This document shows, in pieces, positions 50,921-60,252 of a DNA stretch of 64,000 bases. The DNA is from Paenibacillus sacheonensis (GTDB lineage Bacteria; Bacillota; Bacilli; Paenibacillales; Paenibacillaceae): contig NZ_JAAAMU010000004.1 of the NCBI RefSeq assembly GCF_009909195.1, positions 434,001-498,000 on the forward strand, read 5' to 3'. The translations under genes were made by a program, and so were the position numbers. Numbering within the stretch: position 1 is the first letter of the stretch; each line of letters starts with the position of its first letter. The notes under the pieces were generated by a model, which saw nothing but the letters and a program-made list of their open reading frames with translations, made no database searches and was not told where the DNA came from.

Positions 50921-53900
50921 CTAATAAACATCTCGGGCATACCGCTTGACGAGCGACAGTTCCTGGACATACGCCGCGGCAGCGGTCTCGCTCATTCCGC
51001 CATGCTCGGCGACGATCTGCTTAAGGGCGGCATCGACATCCTTGGCCATGCAGGCGGCATCGCCGCATACATAGACATGCGCACCTTCCGTCAGCCATTG
51101 CCATACTGCCGCGCCGCACTGGAGCATGCGATGCTGGACGTATATTTTCTCCGCTTGGTCGCGGGAGAAGGCGGTTTCCAGCCGATGGAGATAACCTTCC
51201 TGCTGCAGCGTTTCCAGCTCCTCTCGGTAGTAGAAGTCGCTGGCGGCGCGCTGTTCGCCGAAGAACAGCCAGTTTTTCCCTTTGGCGCGAAGGGCTTTCC
51301 GCTCATGCAGGAAGCCTCTGAACGGTCCGATGCCGGTACCGGAACCGATCATAATGACCGCTGTGCCCGGGTCATCCGGCAGCCGGAAGTGGGCATTTTT
51401 GTGCACGAAGACGGGGACCGTCCCCTGAAGCTGCGCCCGATCCGCGAGAAAAGCCGAGCAGACGCCGACCCGGGGGTTATCGTTACAGCGGTAACGGACC
51501 GTCGAGACGGTAATATGAACTTCGTTCGGGCTTGCCTTGGGGCTGGAGGAAATGGAGTACAGCCTCGGCTGGAGCGGCTTTAGGACGGACGTCCATTCCG
51601 CCGCGCTCGCGATGATCGGGAACTCGCGGAGCACGTCTGCAGGCTGGCGGCCCCACAGCCACTGCTTCGCTTCTTCCTTGTCCTTGTTCTGCATCACCCA
51701 AGCGATTTCCTTGCTTCCGGAACGCTCTTGGACGAAGCGGAGGATCTCCGGCGTGATGCGCGAAATCTCGTAATGATAGAGAAGTGCCTCGGCCAACGGG
51801 ACTTCGCCCCGGCCTTTGACGTGCACGGGACCGATCGGATCGAGTCCAAGCGCCGTCAGCATTTCTTCCACGAGATCCGGACAGTTGGTCGGCCATACGC
51901 CTAAAGCGTCGCCGGATTCATACCTCAAACCCGATTCCTGAAGATCGAATACGTATTGCCGCGTTTCCTTCTCGGAGCCGGCTTGGTTTAGAAGCTGGTT
52001 GACGGCCACCCTCGCCTGCAAGGGATGATGACGGTCGATGATGGTCGGCGTCGACATCTCCGCCGGCGGCGCCATCTCCAGGGAAGCAGCGGCTTCCGCC
52101 ATGGATTCGGCTTGGCCGGCGATATCGGGCGCAGCTTGGAGCGCGGTTAACCGATGCTCGAGCTGTTCCAACCACTGGGCGAAGGTCTCTTCGTAATCCG
52201 TATCGCAATCCGTTCGCTCGATCAGCGAACGGCCTCCAAGCTCCCGCAACCGGCCGTCTAACTGGCGTCCGAAGCCGCAGAACGAATCGTAACTGGAATC
52301 GCCGAACGCGAGCACCGCGTAACGCGTGTCCGTTAGCTGCGGCATCGCGTTCCCTTGGAGCGCATGCCAGAACGCTGCGCCGTTGTCCGGCGGGTCGCCT
52401 GCGCCGAAGGTGCTTGCGGCCAGCACGAGCAGTTTCTCCTGCGGCAAGTCCGCGACAGGATAAGCATTCATGTTCATGATCCGCGCTTCGAGCCCGGCTT
52501 CCCTTAGCTTCATGGCGCAAGCTTCCGCCGCGGCTTCGGCATTGCCGGTTTGCGAGGCCCATAGGATCGTCACGCCAGGAGGCTTATCGGCATGCCGCGG
52601 ACGGCTCGATACCTCGGCGCTTGCGGAGATCTCGGGCGAAGGCGCGTCGATCGCTGCCGCGTCGTCCGTCAGATAGGTCCGGGAGAAGAGGCCGGCCAGT
52701 ACGCCATCGAGCCAATAACGCTTAATCGGTTCGAATGGCGCGGTAGGGGGCAGGACCGGGATGCCGTGGAGGGAGCGGGCACTACTTTCATGCAGACTGG
52801 TAATAAAGCCGGACAAGTAGACCTTCTCGTGCTTTTCCAAGGAATGGCTCTCCAAGGTGTCGATGCCGAGCATTTTCGTTAACGTTTCCAGTTGAACCAT
52901 TGCATGTTCCTCCTTCATGGCCGTGCTGAACGTGCCTGTATATTCGGCGTTTGGCAATCCTCGATCATGGCCTGGGCGATCTTCCGCAGGAACGGCTGCA
53001 CGAACAAGCGATACCGCGCAAAACTTGAACTCGGGCTGCATCGAGATCGGATCGATGGCATCGTTGGTCACCGCATTGATCGCGAGGTTATTCCCGTACC
53101 GATCGTTCCAATGGAAGGGAGCGAAGCAATTGCCCGGACGCACCCGGTCGGTCACGACGGCAGGGAGTACGGCAAGACCGCGGCGGGAACGGATTTCAAC
53201 GGAATCGTTCTCGCGAATGCCGAGCGCCGCCGCATCCTCGGGATGCAGCTCGACGAACGGCCCCGCGTTCAATTTGTTCAAGGTGCCGATCTTGCCCGTT
53301 TTGGTCAACGTATGCCATTGATGCTGGACTCTGCCGGTATTCAGCACGATCGGGAATTCGCGGTCCGGCATTTCGGCAGGCGCCATGTAAGGACGGGCGA
53401 GGAATATCCCTCTTCCGCTCTCGGTAGGGAACAGGATGCGGGGGCGATGCCCGTCATCCGTCGCTTTCAGCGATTGGCTCACGCCGTCGTTCAAATACCG
53501 GATCGGACTCCGATCGTTCTCGCGATCCGGCGCAAAGGGCCATTGCAAGGGCTTCTTGCGCAGTCGCTCGTACGTCGCGCCACGGATATCGTAACCGGTC
53601 TTCGGATTCCAGGCCCGTTGGATCTCGGCGTAGACCTCGGCGGCGCTTGCGTAAGAAAATGCTTCCGCGTATCCCATCTCGCATGCTACCCGGGCAATGA
53701 TTTCCCAATCGGGCATTGCTTCACCCGGCGGATCGACGGCCTTCTGCATCAAGGTGAGGTTGCGTTCGGAGTTGATCATGACCCCTTCGCCTTCGGACCA
53801 TAAGGCACCGGGGAGCCTAATATCCGCATACGAATTCGTCTCGGTCTCGTAGAACGCATCCTGCGCGATAACAAGCTCGGCGGCTTGGAGGCCGGCGATG

Positions 53901-55144
53901 ACTTGACTCCGGTTCGCTACGGTAGCGGCCGGATTGGTGCAGATGATCCAGCAGGCTTTGATCGTCTTCTCCTGCATGCGTCGGAACATCGAGATGGTGC
54001 CGTCGCCCGTCTCCTTGCGCAGCGTACCGTGGGGAATCTGCCATAAATCTTCGGTGAATCGGCGATCGGCATCGACCAGCACGGATCGCTGACCCGGCAG
54101 GCCGGGTCCCATATAGCCCATTTCGCGACCGCCCATCGCATTCGGCTGACCGGTCAACGAGAAGGGGCCGCTGCCCGGCCGGCATATTTTCCCCGTTGCC
54201 AGATGCAGGTTGCATATGGCGTTCGTATGCCAAGTGCCGTGCGTGCTCTGGTTTAACCCCATCGTCCAACAGGTCATCCATTCCGGCGCCTCGCCGATCC
54301 ATTGCGCCGCTTGACGGATATCCGGCTCGGGAATGCCGGTGATGGCCGCGACTCGATCCGGGGGATAGTCTTCCAAGAAGGCCGGCATGACGTCCCAGCC
54401 AGACGTGAATTCCTCGATGAACGCCGGATCGGTATGACCGTTCTTGACGAGCAGATGAAGTAATCCGTTCAGCAGCGCCAGATCGGTGCCGGGCTTGATC
54501 TGCATGAACAAGTTGGCCTTATCCGCCGTGGCGCTGCGCCTCGGATCGACGACGATCAGCTTCGCGCCCGCCTTGACGCGGTCCATGAGGCGCAGGAAGA
54601 GGATCGGATGGCAATCTGCCATATTCGCGCCGATGACGAAGAACACATCGGTCCGGTCCATATCCTGATAAGAGCCGGGGGGGCCATCCGCGCCAAGCGA
54701 CAGCTTATAACCGCTGCCCGCGCTCGCCATGCACAGCCGGGAATTGGATTCGATGTTATTCGTGCCGACGAAGCCTTTCGCCAGTTTATTGACGAGGTAC
54801 TGCGCCTCGAGCGACATCTGGCCGGATACGTAGAAGGACAGGGCGTCCGGACCGTGAGCTTCGAGAATCGCACGCAGCCGACCCGCGGTTTCGCGGATTG
54901 CTTCCCGCATCCCCGTCTTGACCGGCTCGTTCTCTCGTGTTTTGCGAATATAGGCGAACTCCATGCGGCCCGACTCGGCGATCGCCTGCGCGCTGGTGCT
55001 GCCTTTCGTGCACAGCCGGCCGAAATTAGCCGGATGTTCCTTGTCGCCCGTCACCTTAATGACGCGGTTGTCCTGCACTTCCATCACGATGCCGCAGCCC
55101 ACGCCGCAGTAGGGGCAAACGCTTTTCACTTTGCGAGTCGTCAT
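50921..55144 (-). CDS. Fused assimilatory nitrate reductase / CysJ-like diflavin reductase
   Basis: About 1407 residues. The N-terminal ~720 residues are a molybdopterin oxidoreductase of NasA/NasC type: a [4Fe-4S] site at Cys10, Cys13, Cys17 and Cys45 (CPYCGVGC ... RLCTKG) and the Mo-ligand Cys in SNSRLCMAS. The C-terminal ~550 residues are an NADPH diflavin reductase: FMN flavodoxin (ILWASQTGNAEAAAE), FAD domain (RLYSISSSPKASP) and NADPH domain (GSGTGIGPFRGF). Electrons would pass from NADPH through FAD and FMN to the Fe-S/Mo centre in one chain. ATG 55144 is chosen; TTG 55156 is possible. A strong internal SD and ATG at 52900 could yield the flavoprotein alone. A TnrA/GlnR box lies upstream. 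No nitrite reductase is in the window. Confidence 0.9.
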   Translation of the reverse strand: MTTRKVKSVCPYCGVGCGIVMEVQDNRVIKVTGDKEHPANFGRLCTKGSTSAQAIAESGRMEFAYIRKTRENEPVKTGMREAIRETAGRLRAILEAHGPDALSFYVSGQMSLEAQYLVNKLAKGFVGTNNIESNSRLCMASAGSGYKLSLGADGPPGSYQDMDRTDVFFVIGANMADCHPILFLRLMDRVKAGAKLIVVDPRRSATADKANLFMQIKPGTDLALLNGLLHLLVKNGHTDPAFIEEFTSGWDVMPAFLEDYPPDRVAAITGIPEPDIRQAAQWIGEAPEWMTCWTMGLNQSTHGTWHTNAICNLHLATGKICRPGSGPFSLTGQPNAMGGREMGYMGPGLPGQRSVLVDADRRFTEDLWQIPHGTLRKETGDGTISMFRRMQEKTIKACWIICTNPAATVANRSQVIAGLQAAELVIAQDAFYETETNSYADIRLPGALWSEGEGVMINSERNLTLMQKAVDPPGEAMPDWEIIARVACEMGYAEAFSYASAAEVYAEIQRAWNPKTGYDIRGATYERLRKKPLQWPFAPDRENDRSPIRYLNDGVSQSLKATDDGHRPRILFPTESGRGIFLARPYMAPAEMPDREFPIVLNTGRVQHQWHTLTKTGKIGTLNKLNAGPFVELHPEDAAALGIRENDSVEIRSRRGLAVLPAVVTDRVRPGNCFAPFHWNDRYGNNLAINAVTNDAIDPISMQPEFKFCAVSLVRAAVPAEDRPGHDRGLPNAEYTGTFSTAMKEEHAMVQLETLTKMLGIDTLESHSLEKHEKVYLSGFITSLHESSARSLHGIPVLPPTAPFEPIKRYWLDGVLAGLFSRTYLTDDAAAIDAPSPEISASAEVSSRPRHADKPPGVTILWASQTGNAEAAAEACAMKLREAGLEARIMNMNAYPVADLPQEKLLVLAASTFGAGDPPDNGAAFWHALQGNAMPQLTDTRYAVLAFGDSSYDSFCGFGRQLDGRLRELGGRSLIERTDCDTDYEETFAQWLEQLEHRLTALQAAPDIAGQAESMAEAAASLEMAPPAEMSTPTIIDRHHPLQARVAVNQLLNQAGSEKETRQYVFDLQESGLRYESGDALGVWPTNCPDLVEEMLTALGLDPIGPVHVKGRGEVPLAEALLYHYEISRITPEILRFVQERSGSKEIAWVMQNKDKEEAKQWLWGRQPADVLREFPIIASAAEWTSVLKPLQPRLYSISSSPKASPNEVHITVSTVRYRCNDNPRVGVCSAFLADRAQLQGTVPVFVHKNAHFRLPDDPGTAVIMIGSGTGIGPFRGFLHERKALRAKGKNWLFFGEQRAASDFYYREELETLQQEGYLHRLETAFSRDQAEKIYVQHRMLQCGAAVWQWLTEGAHVYVCGDAACMAKDVDAALKQIVAEHGGMSETAAAAYVQELSLVKRYARDVY

Positions 55145-55278
55145 TAAGATCACCAACGTTTACGTGACTGGCAGGTGATACGGAATCGTTCCATAACAGT
55201 CGAATTTTGGTTGCCATGTAATAAAATCTAACCTATTACGCTCAATATAGATCGCATTACGATATAAGTCAATACTTG

Positions 55279-55295
55279 TGTTATGTTACCTTACA
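55279..55295. promoter_or_regulatory. TnrA/GlnR box upstream of nitrate reductase
   Basis: TGTTA-N7-TTACA (TGTTATGTTACCTTACA) fits the TGTNAN7TNACA consensus exactly. It is 135 bp before the minus-strand start, a usual activator distance for TnrA. The right half also belongs to the palindrome TTACATGTAA (55291-55300). Confidence 0.8.
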
Positions 55296-55299
55296 TGTA

Positions 55300-55801
55300 A
55301 ACCCTTTCATCGAAAGATTCACCTTGGATTCCGCGGATGGGTGTCCGAAATGCGCCTGCTGTACGCTTGGTATACGGCTAATTAAAGTGGGATTACACGT
55401 TCTTCATCCTCAATCAAGCGCACTGCATTTTCTTGCAAGTTCACATCACCTCGTTTCGTAAAGCGAAGCAATCGACCCGAGGATACGATGTGCTCGCAAT
55501 AGAAGTTCACGGGTCGACACAGGACTACCGTATGAATTGCCATTAGCCATAGACGTCATCTATAGCCCCTCTGAAATCTATGCATTACTTGTATAGGCGG
55601 CCTTTGTATTATAGTGAAATCAGCAAAATAATCCGAAAGCTAATCCTTAGCTGTTCGAGAAGGAGTCGAGCACAACGACAAAAACTTGGGCGAAGATTGT
55701 AAGCTGCAAGCGAAGTGCCGTCTTATGTGATATATGTGGAAGAAATAAACAAGCCGTGTTATCCTGACCGGGATTCACCGGCGTAGAGGAGAGTTACTTT
55801 A
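55300..55801. other. Intergenic stretch between nitrate reductase and pgi
   Basis: About 500 bp with no supported gene. Short frames (for example 55276-55461) lack SD sequences. The pgi promoter should be near 55590-55615 (TTGTAT and TATAGT are present but with suboptimal spacing). No hairpin terminator was found. Confidence 0.45.
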
Positions 55802-57139
55802 ATGGCGATTTCATTCGATTATTCCAACGCTTTATCGTTTATTGGTCAACATGAAGTGGATTATTTCAGCGAATTCGTGGATGCGGCGCACCGCATGCTG
55901 CACGAGAAGCGCGGACCGGGTTCCGATTATATGGGATGGGTGAATCTGCCGCTAACCTACGATCGCGACGAATTCGCGCGGATCAAATCCGCTGCGGCCC
56001 GCATTAGAAGCCATTCAAACGCGCTTGTCGTCATCGGCATCGGCGGATCGTATCTCGGCGCCAGAAGCGCGATCGAGGCGTTGTCCCATACGTTCCACAA
56101 CCAGATCGAAGGGAACACCGAAGTGTATTATGCCGGTCAGAACATCAGCTCGACCTACATGACGCATCTGCTCGAGCTGCTGGACGGCAAGGAAGTGTCG
56201 CTCAACGTTATTTCCAAGTCGGGCACGACGACGGAACCGGCGATCGCCTTCCGCATCCTGCGCGATTACATGGAGAAGAGATACGGCGTGGAAGAGGCGC
56301 GCAAGCGTATATTCGCGACGACGGACGCTTCCAAAGGCGCGCTCAAGAAGCTGGCCGACGAAGAAGGCTATGAGACGTTCGTCATTCCGGACGACGTGGG
56401 CGGACGTTATTCCGTTCTGACCGCCGTAGGCCTGCTGCCGATCGCGGCTGCCGGCATCGACATCGATCGGATGATGGAAGGAGCCGCGGCGGCCGCGCGC
56501 AAATACAGCCAGCCCGATCTGGCCGACAACGAAAGCTATCAATACGCAGCCGTCCGCAATGCGCTGTATCGCAAAGGCAAATCGATCGAGCTGCTTGCGA
56601 ACTTCGAGCCTTCGCTGCATTTCGTGTCCGAGTGGTGGAAGCAGCTGTTCGGCGAGAGCGAAGGCAAGGATCAGAAGGGCCTTTACCCGGCTTCCGTCGA
56701 TTTCACGACCGATCTCCATTCCATGGGGCAGTACGTCCAAGAAGGCCGGCGCGACTTGCTCGAGACCGTGCTGAGCGTGAAGAAACCCCGGATCGAACTC
56801 GCCATAGAGGAAGCGGACAGCAACCTGGACGGACTGAATTTCCTGGCCGGCATGACGATGCACGAGGTGAACGCGAAGGCGGCTCAAGGCACTAGGCTCG
56901 CGCATGTCGACGGCGGCGTGCCGAACCTGATTATCGAGCTGGACGAACTGAATGCCTACACGTACGGCGAGATGGTCTATTTCTTCGAGAAAGCGTGCGG
57001 AATCAGCGGCTTGCTGCTGGGCGTCAATCCGTTCGATCAACCGGGCGTCGAAGCCTACAAGGTGAATATGTTCGCCTTGCTTGGCAAGCCGGGCTTCGAA
57101 GGGCGGAAGGCAGAGCTGGAGCGTCGCCTGTCTAATTAA
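55802..57139 (+). CDS. pgi: Glucose-6-phosphate isomerase
   Basis: A 445-residue enzyme of the short bacillary type interconverting glucose 6-phosphate and fructose 6-phosphate. Motifs: [51 protein letters not shown] with the family signature, and the C-terminal [10 protein letters not shown] with the catalytic Lys. GAGGAGAG precedes ATG 55802. It is followed after 27 bp by gndA, joining glycolysis and the pentose phosphate pathway in one transcript. Confidence 0.96.
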   Translation: MAISFDYSNALSFIGQHEVDYFSEFVDAAHRMLHEKRGPGSDYMGWVNLPLTYDRDEFARIKSAAARIRSHSNALVVIGIGGSYLGARSAIEALSHTFHNQIEGNTEVYYAGQNISSTYMTHLLELLDGKEVSLNVISKSGTTTEPAIAFRILRDYMEKRYGVEEARKRIFATTDASKGALKKLADEEGYETFVIPDDVGGRYSVLTAVGLLPIAAAGIDIDRMMEGAAAAARKYSQPDLADNESYQYAAVRNALYRKGKSIELLANFEPSLHFVSEWWKQLFGESEGKDQKGLYPASVDFTTDLHSMGQYVQEGRRDLLETVLSVKKPRIELAIEEADSNLDGLNFLAGMTMHEVNAKAAQGTRLAHVDGGVPNLIIELDELNAYTYGEMVYFFEKACGISGLLLGVNPFDQPGVEAYKVNMFALLGKPGFEGRKAELERRLSN

Positions 57140-57166
57140 CAACAGATCTCACGAGGAGGAATTACA

Positions 57167-58597
57167 ATGGCAAACCAACAAATCGGCGTCGTCGGCTTGG
57201 CCGTCATGGGCAAAAATCTGGCGCTTAATATCGAGAGCAAAGGCTTCTCGGTCGCGCTCTATAACCGGTCGCCCGAGAAAACCAAGGAGCTGCTCGCGGA
57301 AGCGGCAGGCAAGAACTTCGTCGGCACCTACAGCGTCGAGGAATTCGTGCAAGCGCTGGAGACGCCGCGCAAAATTCTGATCATGGTCAAAGCCGGGCAG
57401 CCGACGGACGATACGATCAATCAACTCGTGCCGTACTTAAGCCCGGGCGACATTCTCATCGATGGCGGCAACGCGTTCTTCCCGGATACGCAGCGCAGAA
57501 ACAAAGCGCTGTCGGAAGCAGGCTTCCGCTTCATCGGCGCAGGCGTGTCGGGCGGCGAAGAAGGCGCCTTGAACGGACCGGCAATCATGCCGGGCGGACA
57601 GCGCAGCGCCTACGAGCTGGTCGAACCCATCTTGACGGCTATCTCGGCCAAAGTGAACGGCGACCCTTGCTCGACGTATATCGGGGAGGACGGCGCGGGC
57701 CATTACGTCAAAATGGTGCATAACGGCATCGAATACGGCGACATGCAGCTGATCGGCGAAGCCTATCATTTGCTGAAGGATGTCTTGAAATTGTCGCCGG
57801 CGGAGCTGCATGACATCTTCACGGAATGGAACAAAGGCGAGCTCGACAGCTATCTGATCGAGATTACGGCCGATATCTTCGGCAAGACGGATCCCGATAC
57901 CGGCAAACCGATGGTCGATGTCATTCTCGACTCCGCAGGCCAGAAGGGTACGGGCAAATGGACAAGCCAAAACGCGCTCGACCTTGGCGTACCGTTGTCG
58001 ATCATTACGGAATCCGTATTCGCCCGCTTCATCTCCGCGATGAAAGAAGAACGCGTCACGGCGAGCAAACTGCTCAGCGGCCCTGCGGCCGATACGTTCG
58101 GCGGCGATCGCGGCGCATTCATCGAATCGGTCCGCAAAGCGCTGTACGCCAGCAAAATCGCCTCGTACGCGCAAGGCTTCGCGCAAATGCGCGCCGCGTC
58201 CGAAGCGTATGGCTGGAACCTCGATTTCGGCAGCATCGCGATGATTTTCCGCGGCGGATGCATTATCCGGGCCCGGTTCCTGCAAAATATCAAGGATGCC
58301 TACGACCGCGATCCGGCGCTCAAGAACCTGTTCCTCGATTCGTATTTCCAGGGCATCGTCCAGAACTACCAAAACGCATGGCGCGACGTCATCGCGACGG
58401 CCGTGCAGCGCGGCATTCCGGTACCGGCGTTCGCTTCGGCGCTGGCGTATTACGACAGCTACCGTTCCGATCGTCTGCCGGCGAATCTGCTCCAGGCGCA
58501 GCGCGACTACTTCGGCGCCCATACGTTCCAACGCGTCGACCGCGATGGCAGCTTCCACTTCCAATGGATGAGCGAAGTGCCTACCGCCGTGAACTGA
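57167..58597 (+). CDS. gndA: 6-phosphogluconate dehydrogenase (decarboxylating)
   Basis: A 476-residue enzyme converting 6-phosphogluconate to ribulose 5-phosphate with NADP reduction. The N-terminal Rossmann loop is [15 protein letters not shown] with NRSPEK after it, typical of NADP-preferring Gnd[11 protein letters not shown] appears here as [15 protein letters not shown], and [15 protein letters not shown] carries the catalytic Lys. The C-terminal tail ends in FHFQW. GAGGAGG precedes ATG 57167. Confidence 0.96.
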   Translation: MANQQIGVVGLAVMGKNLALNIESKGFSVALYNRSPEKTKELLAEAAGKNFVGTYSVEEFVQALETPRKILIMVKAGQPTDDTINQLVPYLSPGDILIDGGNAFFPDTQRRNKALSEAGFRFIGAGVSGGEEGALNGPAIMPGGQRSAYELVEPILTAISAKVNGDPCSTYIGEDGAGHYVKMVHNGIEYGDMQLIGEAYHLLKDVLKLSPAELHDIFTEWNKGELDSYLIEITADIFGKTDPDTGKPMVDVILDSAGQKGTGKWTSQNALDLGVPLSIITESVFARFISAMKEERVTASKLLSGPAADTFGGDRGAFIESVRKALYASKIASYAQGFAQMRAASEAYGWNLDFGSIAMIFRGGCIIRARFLQNIKDAYDRDPALKNLFLDSYFQGIVQNYQNAWRDVIATAVQRGIPVPAFASALAYYDSYRSDRLPANLLQAQRDYFGAHTFQRVDRDGSFHFQWMSEVPTAVN

Positions 58598-58646
58598 ATT
58601 CGGATGTTATAAGGTCGTAACAAGGATTTCCCCCGGGTTCTGTCGA

Positions 58647-58673
58647 ATTTCATGCGTATAGACGCAATGAAAT
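58647..58673. promoter_or_regulatory. Imperfect inverted repeat upstream of the LURP-one-like gene
   Basis: ATTTCATGCGT and ACGCAATGAAAT form an 11-bp stem with one bulged base. A TGTCGAA word (58641-58647) sits on its left edge. It lies 28-54 bp before the TTG start, so it may be an operator or a leader hairpin. Confidence 0.4.
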
Positions 58674-58700
58674 GACGAGAATCCTTGGGGGGCATACACG

Positions 58701-59279
58701 TTGAATCCGAAATTCATGCATCAACATTTCGAGGTCAGAAAACAAATCCTTTCGCTGGTCGGCGCCAAAATCGATATTTTCGACCGGGATGGAACGCCCG
58801 TGCTTTACTCGCAGATGAAAGCCTTCAAGCTGAAGGAAGACATCCGTTTATATGCGGATGACACGATGCAAGAAGAATTGATTACCATTCAAGCGCGTAG
58901 CGTCATCGATTTCTCGGCGACCTACGACGTCGTCGATACCGCATCGGGGACCAAGATCGGTTGTTTGCGCCGCAAAGGGATGAAGTCGATCTTGAAGGAC
59001 GAATGGACGATTCTGGATGCGAACGAGTCGGAAATCGCGCTGGTGAAGGAAGATAACGCGTTCTTCGCGCTATTGCGAAGATTCCTGACGAATTTGATTC
59101 CGCAGCATTATATCGTGGAGATGAACGGAAGCACGGTCGCGGAGTTCAAGCAAAACTTCAATCCGTTCGTCCAGAAGCTGAACCTCGACTTCTTCGCGGG
59201 CAGCGGAGACGGGCTGGATCGCCGTTTGGGCCTTGCCGCCGCGATTCTATTGATCGCCGTCGAGGGCAATCAGGGATAG
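58701..59279 (+). CDS. LURP-one-related / tubby-C-like protein
   Basis: A 192-residue protein with the LURP-one-related (tubby C-terminal/phospholipid scramblase-like) pattern: MHQHFEVRKQILSLVGAKID, FDRDGTPVLYSQMKAFKLKED, IRLYADDTMQEEL, ILDANESEIALVKEDN and a C-terminal hydrophobic helix (LGLAAAILLIAVE). The start is TTG 58701 behind CTTGGGGGGC. Bacterial members have no assigned activity. It follows gndA by about 100 bp as a separate unit. Confidence 0.8.
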   Translation: MNPKFMHQHFEVRKQILSLVGAKIDIFDRDGTPVLYSQMKAFKLKEDIRLYADDTMQEELITIQARSVIDFSATYDVVDTASGTKIGCLRRKGMKSILKDEWTILDANESEIALVKEDNAFFALLRRFLTNLIPQHYIVEMNGSTVAEFKQNFNPFVQKLNLDFFAGSGDGLDRRLGLAAAILLIAVEGNQG

Positions 59280-59310
59280 ATTCATGAAGAGCATAAGACT
59301 ATAAAATGAA

Positions 59311-59355
59311 GGAAATGCATAAATTGCAGGAAAAGCATAACTTGCAGGAAGAGCA
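59311..59355 (+). repeat. 18-bp tandem repeat, 2.5 copies
   Basis: GGAAATGCATAAATTGCA, GGAAAAGCATAACTTGCA and a half copy GGAAGAGCA follow each other directly. It lies between the LURP-one-like gene and its terminator. Confidence 0.7.
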
Positions 59356-59391
59356 GCGTCGTCACGATACGTGACGGCGTTGTTTCTTTTT
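59356..59391 (+). terminator. Terminator after the LURP-one-like gene
   Basis: GCGTCGTCACG pairs with CGTGACGGCGT (G-U pairs allowed) around ATA, followed by T-rich TGTTTCTTTTT. Confidence 0.75.
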
Positions 59392-59480
59392 ATCGCTGCT
59401 TCGCGATCAATGAGCCATAGACTAGTCCCATTTTCAACATCGTTTCATAGAATATGATAAACAGATCGCGAGGTGATTTC

Positions 59481-59951
59481 ATGACAATCCAATTTCTGGA
59501 TCAACGTATCTCGATCCATAACGACGGCTTCGGCGGCACGGAGCCGCTTGACGATTTGCCGATCTTGATCGGCGACATCGGACTTCAAGTCGTTGCCGCG
59601 AATCCGGCGAATACGTCCAATGTCCGCGTGCTGCTGACGGGAACGGCCAACGTCGCGCTCAGCGGCTCGCCCGAAGAACCGGGTCCAACCGTAGTGTCGC
59701 TTACGGTGGAACGCGGAGGAGACGGCACGGCGGGAACAGGCGTGATGATTTTGAATCAGCAATTCGAAATCTCCGCGTTTAGCCCGTTCTTTCCAATCAG
59801 CGTATCCGCGGCTGATTTCCCGCCTGCGGCCGCGGTATTGGCCGGCGAAATCCGTTACGTGCTCTTCATCGCATCGGACGGCGACGTCGCTCTGATCCTG
59901 AACGGCCCGGTCGTATTCAACGGCGTTGCTGCCGCAGGTACAACGACTTGA
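59481..59951 (+). CDS. Beta-rich protein of unknown function, possibly spore-surface related
   Basis: A 156-residue protein starting at ATG 59481 behind GCGAGGTGAT. It has no signal peptide, no Cys and few charged residues. Alternating hydrophobic strands (VRVLLTGTANVALSGS, YVLFIASDGDVALILNGPVV) suggest a beta-sandwich or jelly-roll such as occurs in exosporium and spore coat proteins. That link is a guess. A long frame on the other strand exists but lacks protein-like sequence. Confidence 0.6.
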   Translation: MTIQFLDQRISIHNDGFGGTEPLDDLPILIGDIGLQVVAANPANTSNVRVLLTGTANVALSGSPEEPGPTVVSLTVERGGDGTAGTGVMILNQQFEISAFSPFFPISVSAADFPPAAAVLAGEIRYVLFIASDGDVALILNGPVVFNGVAAAGTTT

Positions 59952-59985
59952 CAAGCTGTTTCACGGCCGCTTGAGACGAAATTCG

Positions 59986-60017
59986 GGACAGTGCTGGTGA
60001 GCGGGCGCTGTCCTTTT
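59986..60017 (+). terminator. Terminator after the beta-rich protein gene
   Basis: GGACAGTGC (59986-59994) pairs with GCGCTGTCC (60005-60013; one G-U), followed by TTTT. The remaining spacer to 60252 holds a further hairpin CCACAAG...CTTGTGG (about 60097-60126) and no gene. Confidence 0.75.
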
Positions 60018-60252
60018 CGCTGTTTCTGCTTCGTTATACTCCTTCCGCCTCGTTGCGCTCACCCGCCTCGAATGCGAATCAAACCTTGATCGTGAGGCCA
60101 CAAGAACGACAGTACAAGAGGCTTGTGGAATTTAATTTCCAATAATTCGCAACTATTGCAATGAGTGCTTCGTCTAACCAACAGAGTCAAATAGCACTGC
60201 CTGGAGACGCGCTTCGCGTTAGGCGAAAAAGAGAGAGCAGAGGAGACGAAGC

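Noticed and set aside
59445-59954. Minus-strand frame of 169 codons opposite the beta-rich protein
   Set aside because: The plus strand has the SD (GAGGTGAT), a compositionally normal protein and a downstream terminator; the minus product is Arg-rich and without start signals.
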